A stretch of DNA of 58,879 nucleotides from Turicimonas muris. Lineage in GTDB: Bacteria > Pseudomonadota > Gammaproteobacteria > Burkholderiales > Burkholderiaceae_F. Below, in pieces: positions 35,786-44,956 of the stretch. The DNA is taken from NCBI RefSeq assembly GCF_002221595.1, contig NZ_NHMP01000012.1:1-58879 (forward strand), in the 5' to 3' direction. A model generated the notes under the pieces. The model had not been told where the DNA came from and did not search any database. It saw only the letters and a list, made by a program, of their open reading frames with translations. Each line of letters begins with the position of its first letter. The stretch's first letter is position 1. The translations under genes were made by a program, and so were the position numbers.

Positions 35786-37297
35786 ATGCAGCCTCAAACA
35801 GACACATCAGTCCAAATTCCTCTCATTATTGACCTTGAGGAAGCCGCAGCTACCATGAATGAAGTTTTCATGTCGATGAAGCATTCTGTCTTATTAAAGC
35901 CAAATCCGGCTTGGAAAGACAGATTTGTCCGATTAGACAGATTGGAAAATATGATTCTGGAAAACAAGGAAAGGATTGAGACTGCGATTTATACGGATTT
36001 TGGATGCAGGGATGCCTTCGTCACGGATATGTTGGATATTTTCCCGACCCTCTCTCAGATCCGATATTTGAAGAAGAATGCCGAAAAATGGATGAAGCCT
36101 CGCTCCTTTGTCCCGGATCCGTATTTGCTTCCGGGAAGTGAGGAAGTAATCTTCCACCCTAAGGGGGTCGTTGGAATCATTGCACCTTGGAACTATCCTC
36201 TCTTTCTCTCTATTGGTTCAGTTGCGCAGGCATTTGCGGCCGGTAATTTGTGCATGTTGAAGTTGTCTGAGACGACTCCGGTGTTTTCTTCCTTAATAGA
36301 AGAACTTGTACAAAAATACTTCATGCCCAACGAACTATATGTAGTCTTGGGCGAAAGCGATATTTCCTCCCGTTTTGCAGAACTTCCTTTTGATCATTTG
36401 CTGTTCATCGGCTCAACTCAAGTTGGCAGAAAGGTTGCACAAGCAGCTGCAAAAAATTTGACTCCGGTAACTTTGGAGTTAGGAGGAAAGTCTCCGGCGG
36501 TAATCGCTCCCAATTACCCTTTAGATGCGGCTGTAGAGAGGATTATGGTCGGTAAGCTCTTAAATTCCGGCCAGACTTGCATAGCTCCCGATTATGTTCT
36601 GATAGAGCGCAGACGCGTTAGAAATTTTGTGGATATTTGCAGAAAAGAAGCAAGAAAACTCTATCCGGCAGGCTTAGCAGATCCTTCCTACACTTCGATC
36701 GTCTCTCAAAGCCGATTTGAATCTTTACTCAATCAGCTGCAGGAAGCGTCTCAGACTTCTAAAGTGGAGTCTCTATTTTTGGGAGATCAGTTCGATTTGA
36801 AGACGAGAAAGCTTGGACCACAGATAGTTCTCAATCCGCCGCCTGATATCGAAGTAATGAGCGAAGAGATTTTCGGGCCTATTTTGCCGGTCATTGCCTA
36901 TCCTGATGATGACATAGGGGAGGCGGTTGACTTTATCAATTCCAGACCTCATCCTCTAGCGATGTATTGGTTTGATAACAATAAGAAGAGAGTCAAAAAC
37001 ATCGTCTCCACGGTGCCATGCGGGGGCATAACGGTAAACGATACGATTTTGCATGCGGTCAGTCATAATCTGCCGTTCGGCGGAGTGGGACAGTCCGGAA
37101 TGGGCCGCTACATGGGAAAAGCAGGCTTCGAAAGCTTTTCCAATCTTAAGTCTGTGTTCTATCAGAGCAAACTGAATTTTGTGGACACATTTAATCCGCC
37201 TTATTCTGAAAAAGCCCACACTATTGTGAAATCAATGATCCAAGGGAAGTCCATGCTGTCTATCTTGTTGAAGAAAGATAAGGAACAAGATGAGTAA
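35786..37297 (+). CDS. Aldehyde dehydrogenase, coniferyl-aldehyde-dehydrogenase type
   Basis: 503 aa NAD(P)-dependent enzyme oxidising aldehydes to acids. The cofactor/oxyanion site GIIAPWNYPLFL, catalytic Glu in LELGGKSP (about residue 232) and nucleophile Cys in NSGQTCIAPD (about residue 266) are visible. The C-terminal tail (MIQGKSMLSILLKKDKEQDE) is longer than in class-3 ALDHs and semi-hydrophobic, as in membrane-associated members. The CalB-like assignment rests on overall similarity and is not substrate proof. The Shine-Dalgarno is weak. Confidence 0.85.
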   Translation: MQPQTDTSVQIPLIIDLEEAAATMNEVFMSMKHSVLLKPNPAWKDRFVRLDRLENMILENKERIETAIYTDFGCRDAFVTDMLDIFPTLSQIRYLKKNAEKWMKPRSFVPDPYLLPGSEEVIFHPKGVVGIIAPWNYPLFLSIGSVAQAFAAGNLCMLKLSETTPVFSSLIEELVQKYFMPNELYVVLGESDISSRFAELPFDHLLFIGSTQVGRKVAQAAAKNLTPVTLELGGKSPAVIAPNYPLDAAVERIMVGKLLNSGQTCIAPDYVLIERRRVRNFVDICRKEARKLYPAGLADPSYTSIVSQSRFESLLNQLQEASQTSKVESLFLGDQFDLKTRKLGPQIVLNPPPDIEVMSEEIFGPILPVIAYPDDDIGEAVDFINSRPHPLAMYWFDNNKKRVKNIVSTVPCGGITVNDTILHAVSHNLPFGGVGQSGMGRYMGKAGFESFSNLKSVFYQSKLNFVDTFNPPYSEKAHTIVKSMIQGKSMLSILLKKDKEQDE

Positions 37298-37365
37298 ATG
37301 GTAAGTCCGACGCCAAGCCGGACTTGATGAAAAGCTTTTTAATTCAAAGGAGTTAGGCTTTTGAA

Positions 37366-38472
37366 TTAACCACCGATATAAGACATTTCAATCTTATTCT
37401 TCTGACGTTCTTTGACGGTTTCAGAAGTTCGAATTTCCGAGTAGTGGTCTTCTCTTGCCGACCAAATACGCCCGATAGCTTCCTCAATCTCTTCATCGGT
37501 TGCGCCTCCACGAAGCATCTGGCGAATATCGAACCCTGTAGTAGCAAAAAGACAGTTATAGATTTTCCCGTCAACTGAAAGTCTCATTCGGGAACACTCT
37601 TTGCAGAAAGGCTCACTGACGGATGAGATGAAGCCTATTTCTCTGCCGTCATCTTTGAATCTCCAGCGGGTAGCGACTTCTCCTGTGTAGTTCGGATCTA
37701 AAGGTTCAACAGGGTAGACTTTGTTGATTTGTTCAACAATAGCTTTGGAAGGAATAACATCATCCATTCTCCAGCCGTTAGTTGCGCCAACGTCCATAAA
37801 TTCAATGAAACGGACAATGACTTTAGTTCCTTTGAAATACTTAACGATATCTAAAAGCTTGTCGTCATTGACGCTTTTTTTAACGACAACATTTATCTTG
37901 ATACTCGGGATTCCGGCTTCTTCGGCGGCCTTAATTCCCTCGAGAACTTTTTCGAGAGGAAATCCTACGTCGTTCAGTTTCATGAAGACGTCAGGGTCCA
38001 TGCTGTCGAGAGAAACGGTAATCCTTTTTAAACCGGCGTCCGCCAATGCCTTTGCTTTTTTTGCTAAGGCCGAGCCGTTGGTTGTAATGGCAACATCTAA
38101 ATTTTTCCCGTTCCAAGTCTTCAGAGAAGAAAGCTTAGCGACTAAGTTCTCTATGCCTTTTCTTAGCAAAGGCTCTCCGCCTGTCAGACGAATTTTCTCA
38201 ACGCCGTTTTTAATAAAAATTTTGGCAACTCTCTCTAGCTCTTCAAAAGTCAGAAGTTCGGTGTGAGCCAGAAAGGAATGATCTTTTTCGAATTTCTCTT
38301 TAGGCATGCAATATCGACAACGAAAGTTGCATCTGTCCGTGACCGAGATTCGTAAATCGCGTAACGGTCTGCCTCGTCTGTCAACCCAGTGAGAGTCTTT
38401 TCTGCTGATAGTTCCGCTTAACGGAATGGTTTTAGACTCAGGCTTAATCGGTATGATTTTGCTTTTTTTCAT
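37366..38472 (-). CDS. moaA: GTP 3',8-cyclase (molybdenum cofactor synthesis)
   Basis: 368 aa radical-SAM enzyme converting GTP to 3',8-cyclo-H2GTP. The N-terminal cluster motif is CNFRCRYCMPKE, the C-terminal substrate cluster is FCKECSRMRLSVDGKIYNCLF, and the chain ends in the essential Gly-Gly (MSYIGG). About 35 extra residues precede the usual start (MKKSKIIPIKPESK). Molybdoenzymes would fit an anaerobic-respiration lifestyle. No other moa/moe genes are adjacent. Confidence 0.96.
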   Translation of the reverse strand: MKKSKIIPIKPESKTIPLSGTISRKDSHWVDRRGRPLRDLRISVTDRCNFRCRYCMPKEKFEKDHSFLAHTELLTFEELERVAKIFIKNGVEKIRLTGGEPLLRKGIENLVAKLSSLKTWNGKNLDVAITTNGSALAKKAKALADAGLKRITVSLDSMDPDVFMKLNDVGFPLEKVLEGIKAAEEAGIPSIKINVVVKKSVNDDKLLDIVKYFKGTKVIVRFIEFMDVGATNGWRMDDVIPSKAIVEQINKVYPVEPLDPNYTGEVATRWRFKDDGREIGFISSVSEPFCKECSRMRLSVDGKIYNCLFATTGFDIRQMLRGGATDEEIEEAIGRIWSAREDHYSEIRTSETVKERQKNKIEMSYIGG

Positions 38473-38697
38473 TAAAAATGATCGCCTAATTGAAGAGACA
38501 ATTATATTTAGAGCGAGGACTTTTGAAAATACTCCGGTTGGTTGAGAGAAAAGTGAAAAACCTTTTCAGTTTGAGTACGTTTTTATCTTCTTACGCAGGC
38601 CTAGCTTTCGTTCCTGTTAGTTATATTCCTCATTTGTACCTTCTCAACTATACTTGCAAAACTTGTATTAAAAAAGAATTCTGAAGGGAGAAAGATA

Positions 38698-39903
38698 ATG
38701 AGTGAACCAGTAATGAAAGTTAGTTGTTATCCGGAGATTGTGTCTCTGTACGAAGAATTAAAAGAGCACAGGAGAGATATCCATGCTCATCCGGAATTGG
38801 GTTTTGATACGGATCGAACAGCAGAAAAAATTGTAGCTTTCCTAAAAAGGCATGAATTTACTGAAATTGACACTACTACGGTCAAGGGCTCCGTTATAGC
38901 TGTCCTAAACGGTACTCAGCCAGGTGTTACCGTGGCTTTGCGTGCAGATATTGATGCTCTTCCAATGCCGGATTCCTCCTCCAATCCATGGAAGAGTACA
39001 GTGGAGGGACGGGCTCACACTTGTGGTCACGATGGTCACCAAACGTGGATGCTGGGTACAGCCGCATATCTTTCTGCTCATCGTGATTTTCCTGGACGTG
39101 TCGTATTTATTTTCCAACCTGCTGAAGAAATTGGCTTAGGCGCTGCTGCGATTGTTAAGGCGGGTATCTTGGAAAAGTACGATGTCAAAGAAATCTACGG
39201 AGGTCACGATGAACCCTTCCTTGATAAAGGAAGCTTCGGTTTTAAAGTAGGACATCTTCAAGCCTCCGCAGATATTTTCTTGGTTGAATATACTGGATTG
39301 GGAACTCACGGCGGCAGACCTCACAAGGGGCTCGATCCTCTTCCCGCTATTACTGAGCTTTACAGCGCTTATCAAACGATCGTTTCCAGAAAAGTTGATC
39401 CGTTGGAGCCTGCCGTTTTATCCATCTGTTCCATTAATGCAGGCAGAAAAGACAACTTCAACGTTGTCCCGGCAGAAGCAAGCCTGGGAGGAACGGTGAG
39501 AACTTTTTCTCCGGCAGTAAGAGACCTCTTGGAAGAAAATATGAAGAGGATGGCCGAAGGGATTGCTCAGGCTCATGGGGTGAAAGTTAATTTCAAATAC
39601 ACCCGACTGATTTCTTCTTTAAATAACGCAGAAGTTTGCACAAAAGCCGGTATTGAAGAAGCACTTAAGCTTGTCGGAGAAGAAAATGTGGTCAAGGACA
39701 TGACTCCTTTTATGAGCAGTGAAGACTTCAGCTTCTATCAGGAAAAAATCCCGGGCAGTGTTGTCAGAGTAGGCGTCCGAGATGAAAACCACCAGGTTTC
39801 CATCCATAATCCGTTATTTGACTTTAATGATGAAGTTTTACCGCTGGCTTCCACTTTGTTTGTAAATATTGTGAAGTCCAGACTCGCAGCTTTATCTAAA
39901 TAA
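38698..39903 (+). CDS. M20-family amidohydrolase (second copy type)
   Basis: 401 aa cytosolic metallohydrolase with metal ligands in HTCGHDGHQ, PAEE and GGHDEP. The dimerisation domain carries GLGTHGGRPHKGLDP, and SSEDFSFY provides the late ligand. It belongs with HipO/aminoacylase-type enzymes that hydrolyse N-acylated amino acids. A GGGAG site lies upstream. The gene is followed 45 nt later by thyA, with two alternative hairpins between. Confidence 0.88.
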   Translation: MSEPVMKVSCYPEIVSLYEELKEHRRDIHAHPELGFDTDRTAEKIVAFLKRHEFTEIDTTTVKGSVIAVLNGTQPGVTVALRADIDALPMPDSSSNPWKSTVEGRAHTCGHDGHQTWMLGTAAYLSAHRDFPGRVVFIFQPAEEIGLGAAAIVKAGILEKYDVKEIYGGHDEPFLDKGSFGFKVGHLQASADIFLVEYTGLGTHGGRPHKGLDPLPAITELYSAYQTIVSRKVDPLEPAVLSICSINAGRKDNFNVVPAEASLGGTVRTFSPAVRDLLEENMKRMAEGIAQAHGVKVNFKYTRLISSLNNAEVCTKAGIEEALKLVGEENVVKDMTPFMSSEDFSFYQEKIPGSVVRVGVRDENHQVSIHNPLFDFNDEVLPLASTLFVNIVKSRLAALSK

Positions 39904-39912
39904 ATTTAAATA

Positions 39913-39944
39913 GGGGAGCCTTTAGCGGGCTCTCCGGGAGAGCC
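39913..39944 (+). promoter_or_regulatory. Two mutually exclusive hairpins over the thyA Shine-Dalgarno
   Basis: Hairpin A pairs 39913-39920 (GGGGAGCC) with 39928-39935 (GGCTCTCC). Hairpin B pairs 39928-39934 (GGCTCTC) with 39938-39944 (GAGAGCC), enclosing the GGGAG ribosome-binding site. They share 39928-39934, so forming one excludes the other. This is the layout of a translational switch. Thymidylate synthase of E. coli is known to bind its own mRNA; whether that applies here is inference. Confidence 0.45.
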
Positions 39945-39948
39945 GAAA

Positions 39949-40749
39949 ATGATCTTTAATCAGTATGAGCAGCTAGAAGATTTTGTTTTTAAGAACGGAG
40001 TTCCTAAATCCGATCGCACGGGAACCGGAACAAGATCAGTTTTCGGCTATCAAATGAGGTTTAATCTCGCAGAAGGTTTTCCTCTGGTTACGACCAAGAA
40101 GCTTCATCTGCGCTCCATCATTCATGAATTGTTATGGTTCTTGAAAGGAGAGTCCAACATAGCCTATCTGCGTGAGAACAAAGTTACTATTTGGGACGAG
40201 TGGGCAGATGAAAACGGTGAGTTAGGTCCGGTCTACGGAGTCCAATGGAGATCTTGGCCGACTGCCGACGGTAAAACAGTGGACCAAATTGCAAATGTCA
40301 TCCAGCAAATCAAGACGAATCCCGACTCCCGAAGACTAGTCGTTAGTGCTTGGAACGTGGGAGAAGTGCCTAAAATGCATTTGCCTCCGTGTCATATGTT
40401 TTTCCAGTTTTACGTTGCTCAAGGGCGCCTGTCCTGTCAGCTTTACCAAAGAAGCTGCGACATTTTCTTGGGTGTTCCTTTTAATATCGCAAGCTATTCC
40501 TTATTAACTCATATGGTTGCGCAACAATGTGATTTGAAAGTCGGCGATTTTGTTTGGACCGGAGGAGATTGCCATATTTACGACAATCACATTGAGCAAG
40601 TGAAGGAGCAGCTTTCTCGCTCGCCTCGAGAAGCGCCTCAGCTAGTTATCAAGAGAAAGCCGGATTCCATCTTTGACTACAAGTTCGAAGATTTCGAAAT
40701 CGTCGGCTATGATCCTTATCCCGCTATCAAAGCACCGGTGGCTGTTTAG
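39949..40749 (+). CDS. thyA: Thymidylate synthase
   Basis: 266 aa, close to the E. coli length of 264. It methylates dUMP using methylene-tetrahydrofolate. Motifs visible are [28 protein letters not shown], the active-site Cys in [12 protein letters not shown] and the dUMP-binding [16 protein letters not shown]. It is coupled to folA, which starts 10 nt after its stop and regenerates tetrahydrofolate from the dihydrofolate that ThyA makes. Confidence 0.97.
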   Translation: MIFNQYEQLEDFVFKNGVPKSDRTGTGTRSVFGYQMRFNLAEGFPLVTTKKLHLRSIIHELLWFLKGESNIAYLRENKVTIWDEWADENGELGPVYGVQWRSWPTADGKTVDQIANVIQQIKTNPDSRRLVVSAWNVGEVPKMHLPPCHMFFQFYVAQGRLSCQLYQRSCDIFLGVPFNIASYSLLTHMVAQQCDLKVGDFVWTGGDCHIYDNHIEQVKEQLSRSPREAPQLVIKRKPDSIFDYKFEDFEIVGYDPYPAIKAPVAV

Positions 40750-40758
40750 GAGGAAAAC

Positions 40759-41265
40759 GTGAAGCCCCATATTAGTATGATTGTCGCCAGAAGCCGAAAC
40801 GGCGTAATAGGTAACCGCGGAATGCTTCCATGGCGTCTTCCTGAAGACCTTAAGTTTTTTAAGCAGACAACCATGGGACTTCCTATCATCATGGGAAGGA
40901 AAACTTGGGAATCTATCGGCAGACCTTTGCCGGGAAGAAGAAACGTGGTTATTACGAGCAATCCTTCTTATTCCGCTGAAGGGGTTGAGGTTGTCGGAAG
41001 TATCGAGGAAGCTATTAAGCTCTTTTCTTCTAACGACACCGTGATGATTATCGGAGGGGCAAGTATTTATAGGCAAGCGCTTCCATTAGCTGACACTGTC
41101 TGGCTTACACAAATTGACCAAGACTTTGACGGCGATGCGTACTTTGATCCTTTGTCTGAGGAAGATTGGAAAATTGTGTGGGAAGAAGAGCATGCCGCTA
41201 CGGAAAAGCAAACTCTTCCTTATAAATTCATGAGATTAGAGAGAATTAGAAACACCTCGTATTGA
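40759..41265 (+). CDS. folA: Dihydrofolate reductase
   Basis: 168 aa. The start is GTG at 40759 behind AGGAGG that overlaps the thyA stop, indicating coupled translation. DHFR hallmarks: ISMIVARSRNGVIGNRGMLP, WRLPEDLKFFK (catalytic Asp/Glu region), IMGRKTWESIG, LPGRRNVVIT and IIGGASIYRQAL. It reduces dihydrofolate with NADPH and is the trimethoprim target. Confidence 0.97.
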   Translation: MKPHISMIVARSRNGVIGNRGMLPWRLPEDLKFFKQTTMGLPIIMGRKTWESIGRPLPGRRNVVITSNPSYSAEGVEVVGSIEEAIKLFSSNDTVMIIGGASIYRQALPLADTVWLTQIDQDFDGDAYFDPLSEEDWKIVWEEEHAATEKQTLPYKFMRLERIRNTSY

Positions 41266-41367
41266 TTTCAGGTTTCCTTAGTGGTTATTTCTAAAAGAAG
41301 AATCTTTTCAAAAGAATAAAATATCCTGTAATCCGTAGATCGGACTGGATTATTTTGAAGGAAGAAA

Positions 41368-41649
41368 ATGGCACTTGAAAAAATGTCGATATTAATCGAC
41401 AGTGATTTGAAAAAAGACTTCATTAACTGTGTTCTTCGCCATTATGACAATGCCGAAGAAGGTATTTTGGATTTGATCAAGATTTACATCGAAAAAGCAA
41501 ATTCATCTCCTGCTCAAGCAGAGATCAAGGCAAAAGTACGTGAGACAGTTTTTGAAGGCGACAAAGGCAGCGGTCTTAACAGCAGAGAAATTGAGAAAAT
41601 CATGCTCAATAAGACTGATGAAGAGATTGAAGCCAATCGTTTAGCCTAA
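41368..41649 (+). CDS. Small helical protein of unknown function
   Basis: 93 aa, strong Shine-Dalgarno (GAAGGAAGAAAATG). The N-terminal segment (MSILIDSDLKKDFINCVLRH) has the strand-helix look of a ribbon-helix-helix or RelB-type antitoxin, followed by an acidic helical tail. No toxin-like partner follows; the next gene is convergent and overlaps by 4 nt. The antitoxin reading is tentative. Confidence 0.55.
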   Translation: MALEKMSILIDSDLKKDFINCVLRHYDNAEEGILDLIKIYIEKANSSPAQAEIKAKVRETVFEGDKGSGLNSREIEKIMLNKTDEEIEANRLA

Positions 41650-42479
41650 TCCATCAAAGAGGCGGCTTTTCTTACCATATTTAAATCGGCTCCGTGGCGC
41701 ATCAGATCTCGCTCTACGGAGTCCATTGCTTCGTTGAAATTCTCAAATTGTGAGTTGTTCTGCCAGAGAGTAGTGACTTCCTGATTACAAGCTCTAATAT
41801 CGGCTGTCGTTTGAGGCCCTTCCTCAATTGCAGCTGCCTGACAGCAAGAGTGCGTAGGAAGAAGCTTGGCTGAGACCAGAGCCATATAGGCGAGCATCGC
41901 ATAAGTCGGCATATTCGGATTTGTTTTATCTTTACCCGAAAGAAAATCCTTGATTCCTTGTTCTATTTCACCAATCTTCACTTTCTGGTAATCCAATCCC
42001 GTAATGCAATTATCAAGAATTATTTCGTTTTTCTTTGCGTTGGCTACCTGACAGTAAAAATTTTTCCGTAAAGAGGGATGGGTTTCAGTGTTGTGATCCT
42101 CTCCCATTCTGATATTGATAACGAACTTATTATCAGAAGCATCAAAGACAAAAGTGGATTTAGAAGGTGAGTAACGGGACAGGACACCTTCAACAAAGAC
42201 TTTCTGTCCTTTGTATTTTTGAATAAATTCGGTTGGATTTTTTAAAACGTTTTTAGCCAATGAGCCCGCACTGAAGTAATAGACCTTCGGATTTTCAAAA
42301 AGAGTAGACGCACCGGTATTAACAAAGCTCTCGTATTGTTCCCAAGCAAAGGACTTAATGAGGTAGTTTTCTAGGGGAGAAAGCTGGTAGGGAGCAGGGG
42401 ACGAATAAGAAAAGGAAGACACTGCCAGCAGGGAGGCTGCACAAACCTTCAATATCTTTTTCGTCAGAGACTGCTCCAT
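41646..42479 (-). CDS. Secreted protein with an OB-fold (tRNA_anti-like) domain
   Basis: 277 aa with a signal peptide (KKILKVCAASLLAVSSFSYS). Residues about 80-160 read as the tRNA_anti-like OB-fold: KYKGQKVFVEGVLSRYSP...FVFDASDNKFVINIRM and ending NEIILDNCITGL, like the domain that often recurs in lipoproteins. The C-terminal helical part has a CC pair (THSCCQAAA). Function unknown. It lies 21 nt after a 192-aa gene on the same strand and probably shares its transcript. Confidence 0.6.
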   Translation of the reverse strand: MEQSLTKKILKVCAASLLAVSSFSYSSPAPYQLSPLENYLIKSFAWEQYESFVNTGASTLFENPKVYYFSAGSLAKNVLKNPTEFIQKYKGQKVFVEGVLSRYSPSKSTFVFDASDNKFVINIRMGEDHNTETHPSLRKNFYCQVANAKKNEIILDNCITGLDYQKVKIGEIEQGIKDFLSGKDKTNPNMPTYAMLAYMALVSAKLLPTHSCCQAAAIEEGPQTTADIRACNQEVTTLWQNNSQFENFNEAMDSVERDLMRHGADLNMVRKAASLMD

Positions 42480-42500
42480 TTCTCTAGTTCCAATTAAAAA

Positions 42501-43079
42501 TTACCACTTTCTATCGGCAATCTTCATTTGCTGTTCATCAACAAAGTACCAGAAATCTTTTTCATTTAAGGTAACTCTGTGAACCACAAGTCCGGTATCA
42601 GCGTCTTTGTATTCAAAGACAACGTTAATCGGCTGATTGCTTAAGAATTGGTTTTCTGCGGTTGCACAAATATTTTCAAAGTTAATGCTCGGCATATCCC
42701 ACGGATCTTCATCATCCATGTCTAAGAGATTGCCTCTAAAGCGAGGATGGCTCATGAGATATTTCAAAACATCGGCCAAAGCTTCAGTCGGTATGACCCA
42801 GAAATGTTCTCCGCCGGTAGATACGAGGTTGTCGAATACATCTTTAACAAAGACCTTTAGATCTGCGTCATCAGGCACAGCGAGCGGATCGTTCATTCCC
42901 ATCGGATCATTCTGATGGGTGGCATACCATTGTTGTCCTGAGACTTTGAGCGGGCCTTGCATTTTGGCACGCAAATCATCATAAGCCACAAATCCAAGTG
43001 CCCAAGGATTAGCATTTCCAACTTCTTTAGCAGCTGCAATTAATTTAGTTAACCATTCTTTTTTTGATAATTGAGCCAT
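42501..43079 (-). CDS. Unknown acidic cytosolic protein
   Basis: 192 aa with AAGGAAC before the ATG. No family is recognised. It is Trp- and Asp-rich (NANPWALGFVAYDDL, DMDDEDPWDMPS), with a C-terminal strand-rich region (PINVVFEYKDADTGLVVHRV). No signal peptide or membrane span is evident. It is the first gene of a two-gene unit with the OB-fold protein, and an IS200/IS605 element is inserted just upstream (from about 43200), which may have replaced its promoter. Confidence 0.6.
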   Translation of the reverse strand: MAQLSKKEWLTKLIAAAKEVGNANPWALGFVAYDDLRAKMQGPLKVSGQQWYATHQNDPMGMNDPLAVPDDADLKVFVKDVFDNLVSTGGEHFWVIPTEALADVLKYLMSHPRFRGNLLDMDDEDPWDMPSINFENICATAENQFLSNQPINVVFEYKDADTGLVVHRVTLNEKDFWYFVDEQQMKIADRKW

Positions 43080-43207
43080 ATATGTTCCTTCTTTAAATCT
43101 ACAAATTGGTAAGAGGTTTACCCTCCTACGATATCAGTTTTTACATAAGGTTACTAGGGTGTAAGTTCAGTTTGAGCGATCTTGCTTTATCAGACCGACC
43201 CGTAAAA

Positions 43208-43227
43208 CACCGTCCTTTAGGACGGTG
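43208..43227. repeat. Left-end hairpin of the IS element
   Basis: Perfect 8-bp stem CACCGTCC/GGACGGTG with a TTTA loop, just beyond the tnpA stop. Such subterminal palindromes are recognised by the Y1 transposase as single-stranded DNA hairpins. Confidence 0.75.
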
Positions 43228-43254
43228 ATATAAGGGTCGAATATAATAATTTTT

Positions 43255-43671
43255 TCAGTCAGGCGTATTCTGTTGTTCAATGTACTGTTTGATAATAGAA
43301 ATAGGTGCACCCCCACAACTTGTAGCAAAATAAGAAGGAGCCCAGAGAGCAGCTGCCCATAATTGACTACGAATGGAGCGATATTTCTTTTTTCTAATAA
43401 GACGGCTCAATACTCCTTTCAGAGAATTGACTAAACGAGATATAGAGACTTTAGGTGGGTAAGTAATTAACAAATGAACGTGATATTTTTCGCCATCAAA
43501 CTCTACTAAGTCAGCTTCAAAATCATTACAAACTGAGGAAAAAATTATTTTCAGTGCGTCCAATATCTGTTTGGTAAATACGTATCGTGGGTACTTAGTG
43601 GCAAAGACTAAATGAATATGCAAATTCAAAAGACATTATCTGTCGTATCTGATATTAGTATCTAAGTCCAT
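43255..43671 (-). pseudogene. tnpA: tnpA, IS200/IS605 Y1 transposase with early stop codon
   Basis: The family-like frame can be followed from an ATG at 43671 (MDLDTNIRYDR), meets TAA at 43638-43636, then continues CLLNLHIHLVFATKYPRY to the end. Downstream the HUH motif (HVHLLI) and the catalytic Tyr (IIKQYIEQQ) are intact. Re-initiation at a TTG at 43629 would give 124 aa lacking about ten N-terminal residues. The enzyme would normally make single-strand nicks for transposition; here it is probably weak or dead. Confidence 0.75.
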
Positions 43672-43710
43672 GAGCAAATTTTAATTTTCCAAGGAAGTCA
43701 GGAAACAAAG

Positions 43711-44906
43711 ATGCAGATAAGACGAGCTTTTAGATTTGAATTGTGCCCTAGTGGTGCCCAAGCTCGTTTGATGAGCCAATTTGCGGGTTCCTGTCGCTAT
43801 GTCTATAACAGAACTTTAGCCACAGAAAAGTCACTTTACGGCACAGATAAAGCACATCGGTTCAACTATGTAGAGTGTGCCAACCGTCTTGTTCTGTGGA
43901 AGAAAAAGCACTCTTTTCTGAAAGAGTGTCATTCTCAAGTCCTCCAACAAGCATTGAAAGATTTGGAGAAAGGATACAAGAATTTTTTTGCCAAGAGAGC
44001 GAAATTTCCAAGGTTCAAAAAGAAATTTCAGCGCGATTCATTCCGATTCCCGCAGGGATTCATAATAGATGAGGATAAACAAAGGATCTATTTGCCGAAA
44101 ATAGGGACAGTCGGCTACAGAAAGAGCAGAAGCATCATTGGCAAACCAAAGAACATTACGGTATCTCGAGAAGGTCTAAAGTGGTTTGTTTCCATTCAGA
44201 CTGAATTTGAAATAGGGCCTAAGCGGATGATTAATTCCGAAATCGGAATTGACATGGGCGTTAAGAAGTTTGTTACTTTTTCGAACGGGACTTTCGTAGA
44301 GCCGGTCAATAGCTTGAAAAATAATCTAAAGCAGTTAGCTAAACTGCAAAAGAAATTATCTCGACAACAAAAAGGAAGCAGCAATTCTAAGAAAACCAAA
44401 GCCAAAATCACAAAACTGCACAGACGCATAGCAAATATAAGAAGAGACTTTCTGCATAAGATCACGACGACAATAGCCAAAAACCACGGTATTGTGTTCA
44501 TGGAAGATCTAAAAGTATCGAATATGTCTGCATCGGCGTCAGGAACAGTTGAGCAGCCCGGAAAAAAGTCAGACAGAAAAGCGGTTTAAATCGTTCAATT
44601 CTTGACCAAGGATGGTATTCTTTCAAGACAATGTTGGCTTACAAGTTGGAAGAAAGAGGAGGGTTGCTGGGATTGGTTCCTCCGAAAAATACGAGCAGAA
44701 CTTGTCCGAATTGCGGATATATTTCGACAAAAAACAGACAAACGCAAGCACATTTCGAATGTACCAAATGCGGATACAAAGAAAATGCCGATGTCGTGGG
44801 AGCGATAAATGTATTAAGGGCTGGACACGCCCCGTTAGCCTGTGAAATGAACGGTGCAGTAAGGCCGTTGTCAGCAGGAACCCAACGAGACCTTCTACAA
44901 CAATAG
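43711..44906 (+). CDS. tnpB: tnpB, RNA-guided nuclease of the IS, split by a -1 frameshift at A_AAA_AAG
   Basis: The first frame (43711-44589, 292 aa) carries the N-terminal MQIRRAFRFELCPSGAQ region and two RuvC residues: Asp in GIDMGVKKF and Glu in IVFMEDLKVS. It ends soon after codon 286. The remaining frame (to 44906) carries the zinc finger (CPNCG...CTKCG) and the third RuvC Asp in NADVVGAINVL. The switch point is a canonical slippery heptamer A AAA AAG at 44562-44568 in the correct phase. A -1 slip yields an uninterrupted 398-aa TnpB that continues VRQKSGLNRSILDQGW as relatives do. Either this is programmed frameshifting or one A was lost from an A7 run. The guide (omega) RNA would overlap the gene's 3' end and the right-end hairpins. 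Confidence 0.8.
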
Positions 44907-44956
44907 GCTACGGCTGTTGTAGTGGTGGTAGGGAATCCTCTTCGTTCACGAAGAGG
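44895..44956 (+). ncRNA. Right-end structures, probable omega-RNA scaffold region
   Basis: Two hairpins in series (CTACAACA/TGTTGTAG and CCTCTTCG/CGAAGAGG) overlap and follow the tnpB stop at the IS right end. In characterised TnpB systems the guide RNA comes from exactly this position and reads out into flanking DNA. The exact 5' end is not visible, and expression is inferred only. Confidence 0.45.

Noticed and set aside
37721-38266. 181-codon open frame antisense to moaA
   Set aside because: The hydrophobic look comes from complementing Lys/Glu codons; there is no start signal.
38490-38684. Possible 64-codon gene before the second M20 amidohydrolase
   Set aside because: No ribosome-binding site and no family; the segment is better read as the divergent promoter region of moaA and the amidohydrolase.
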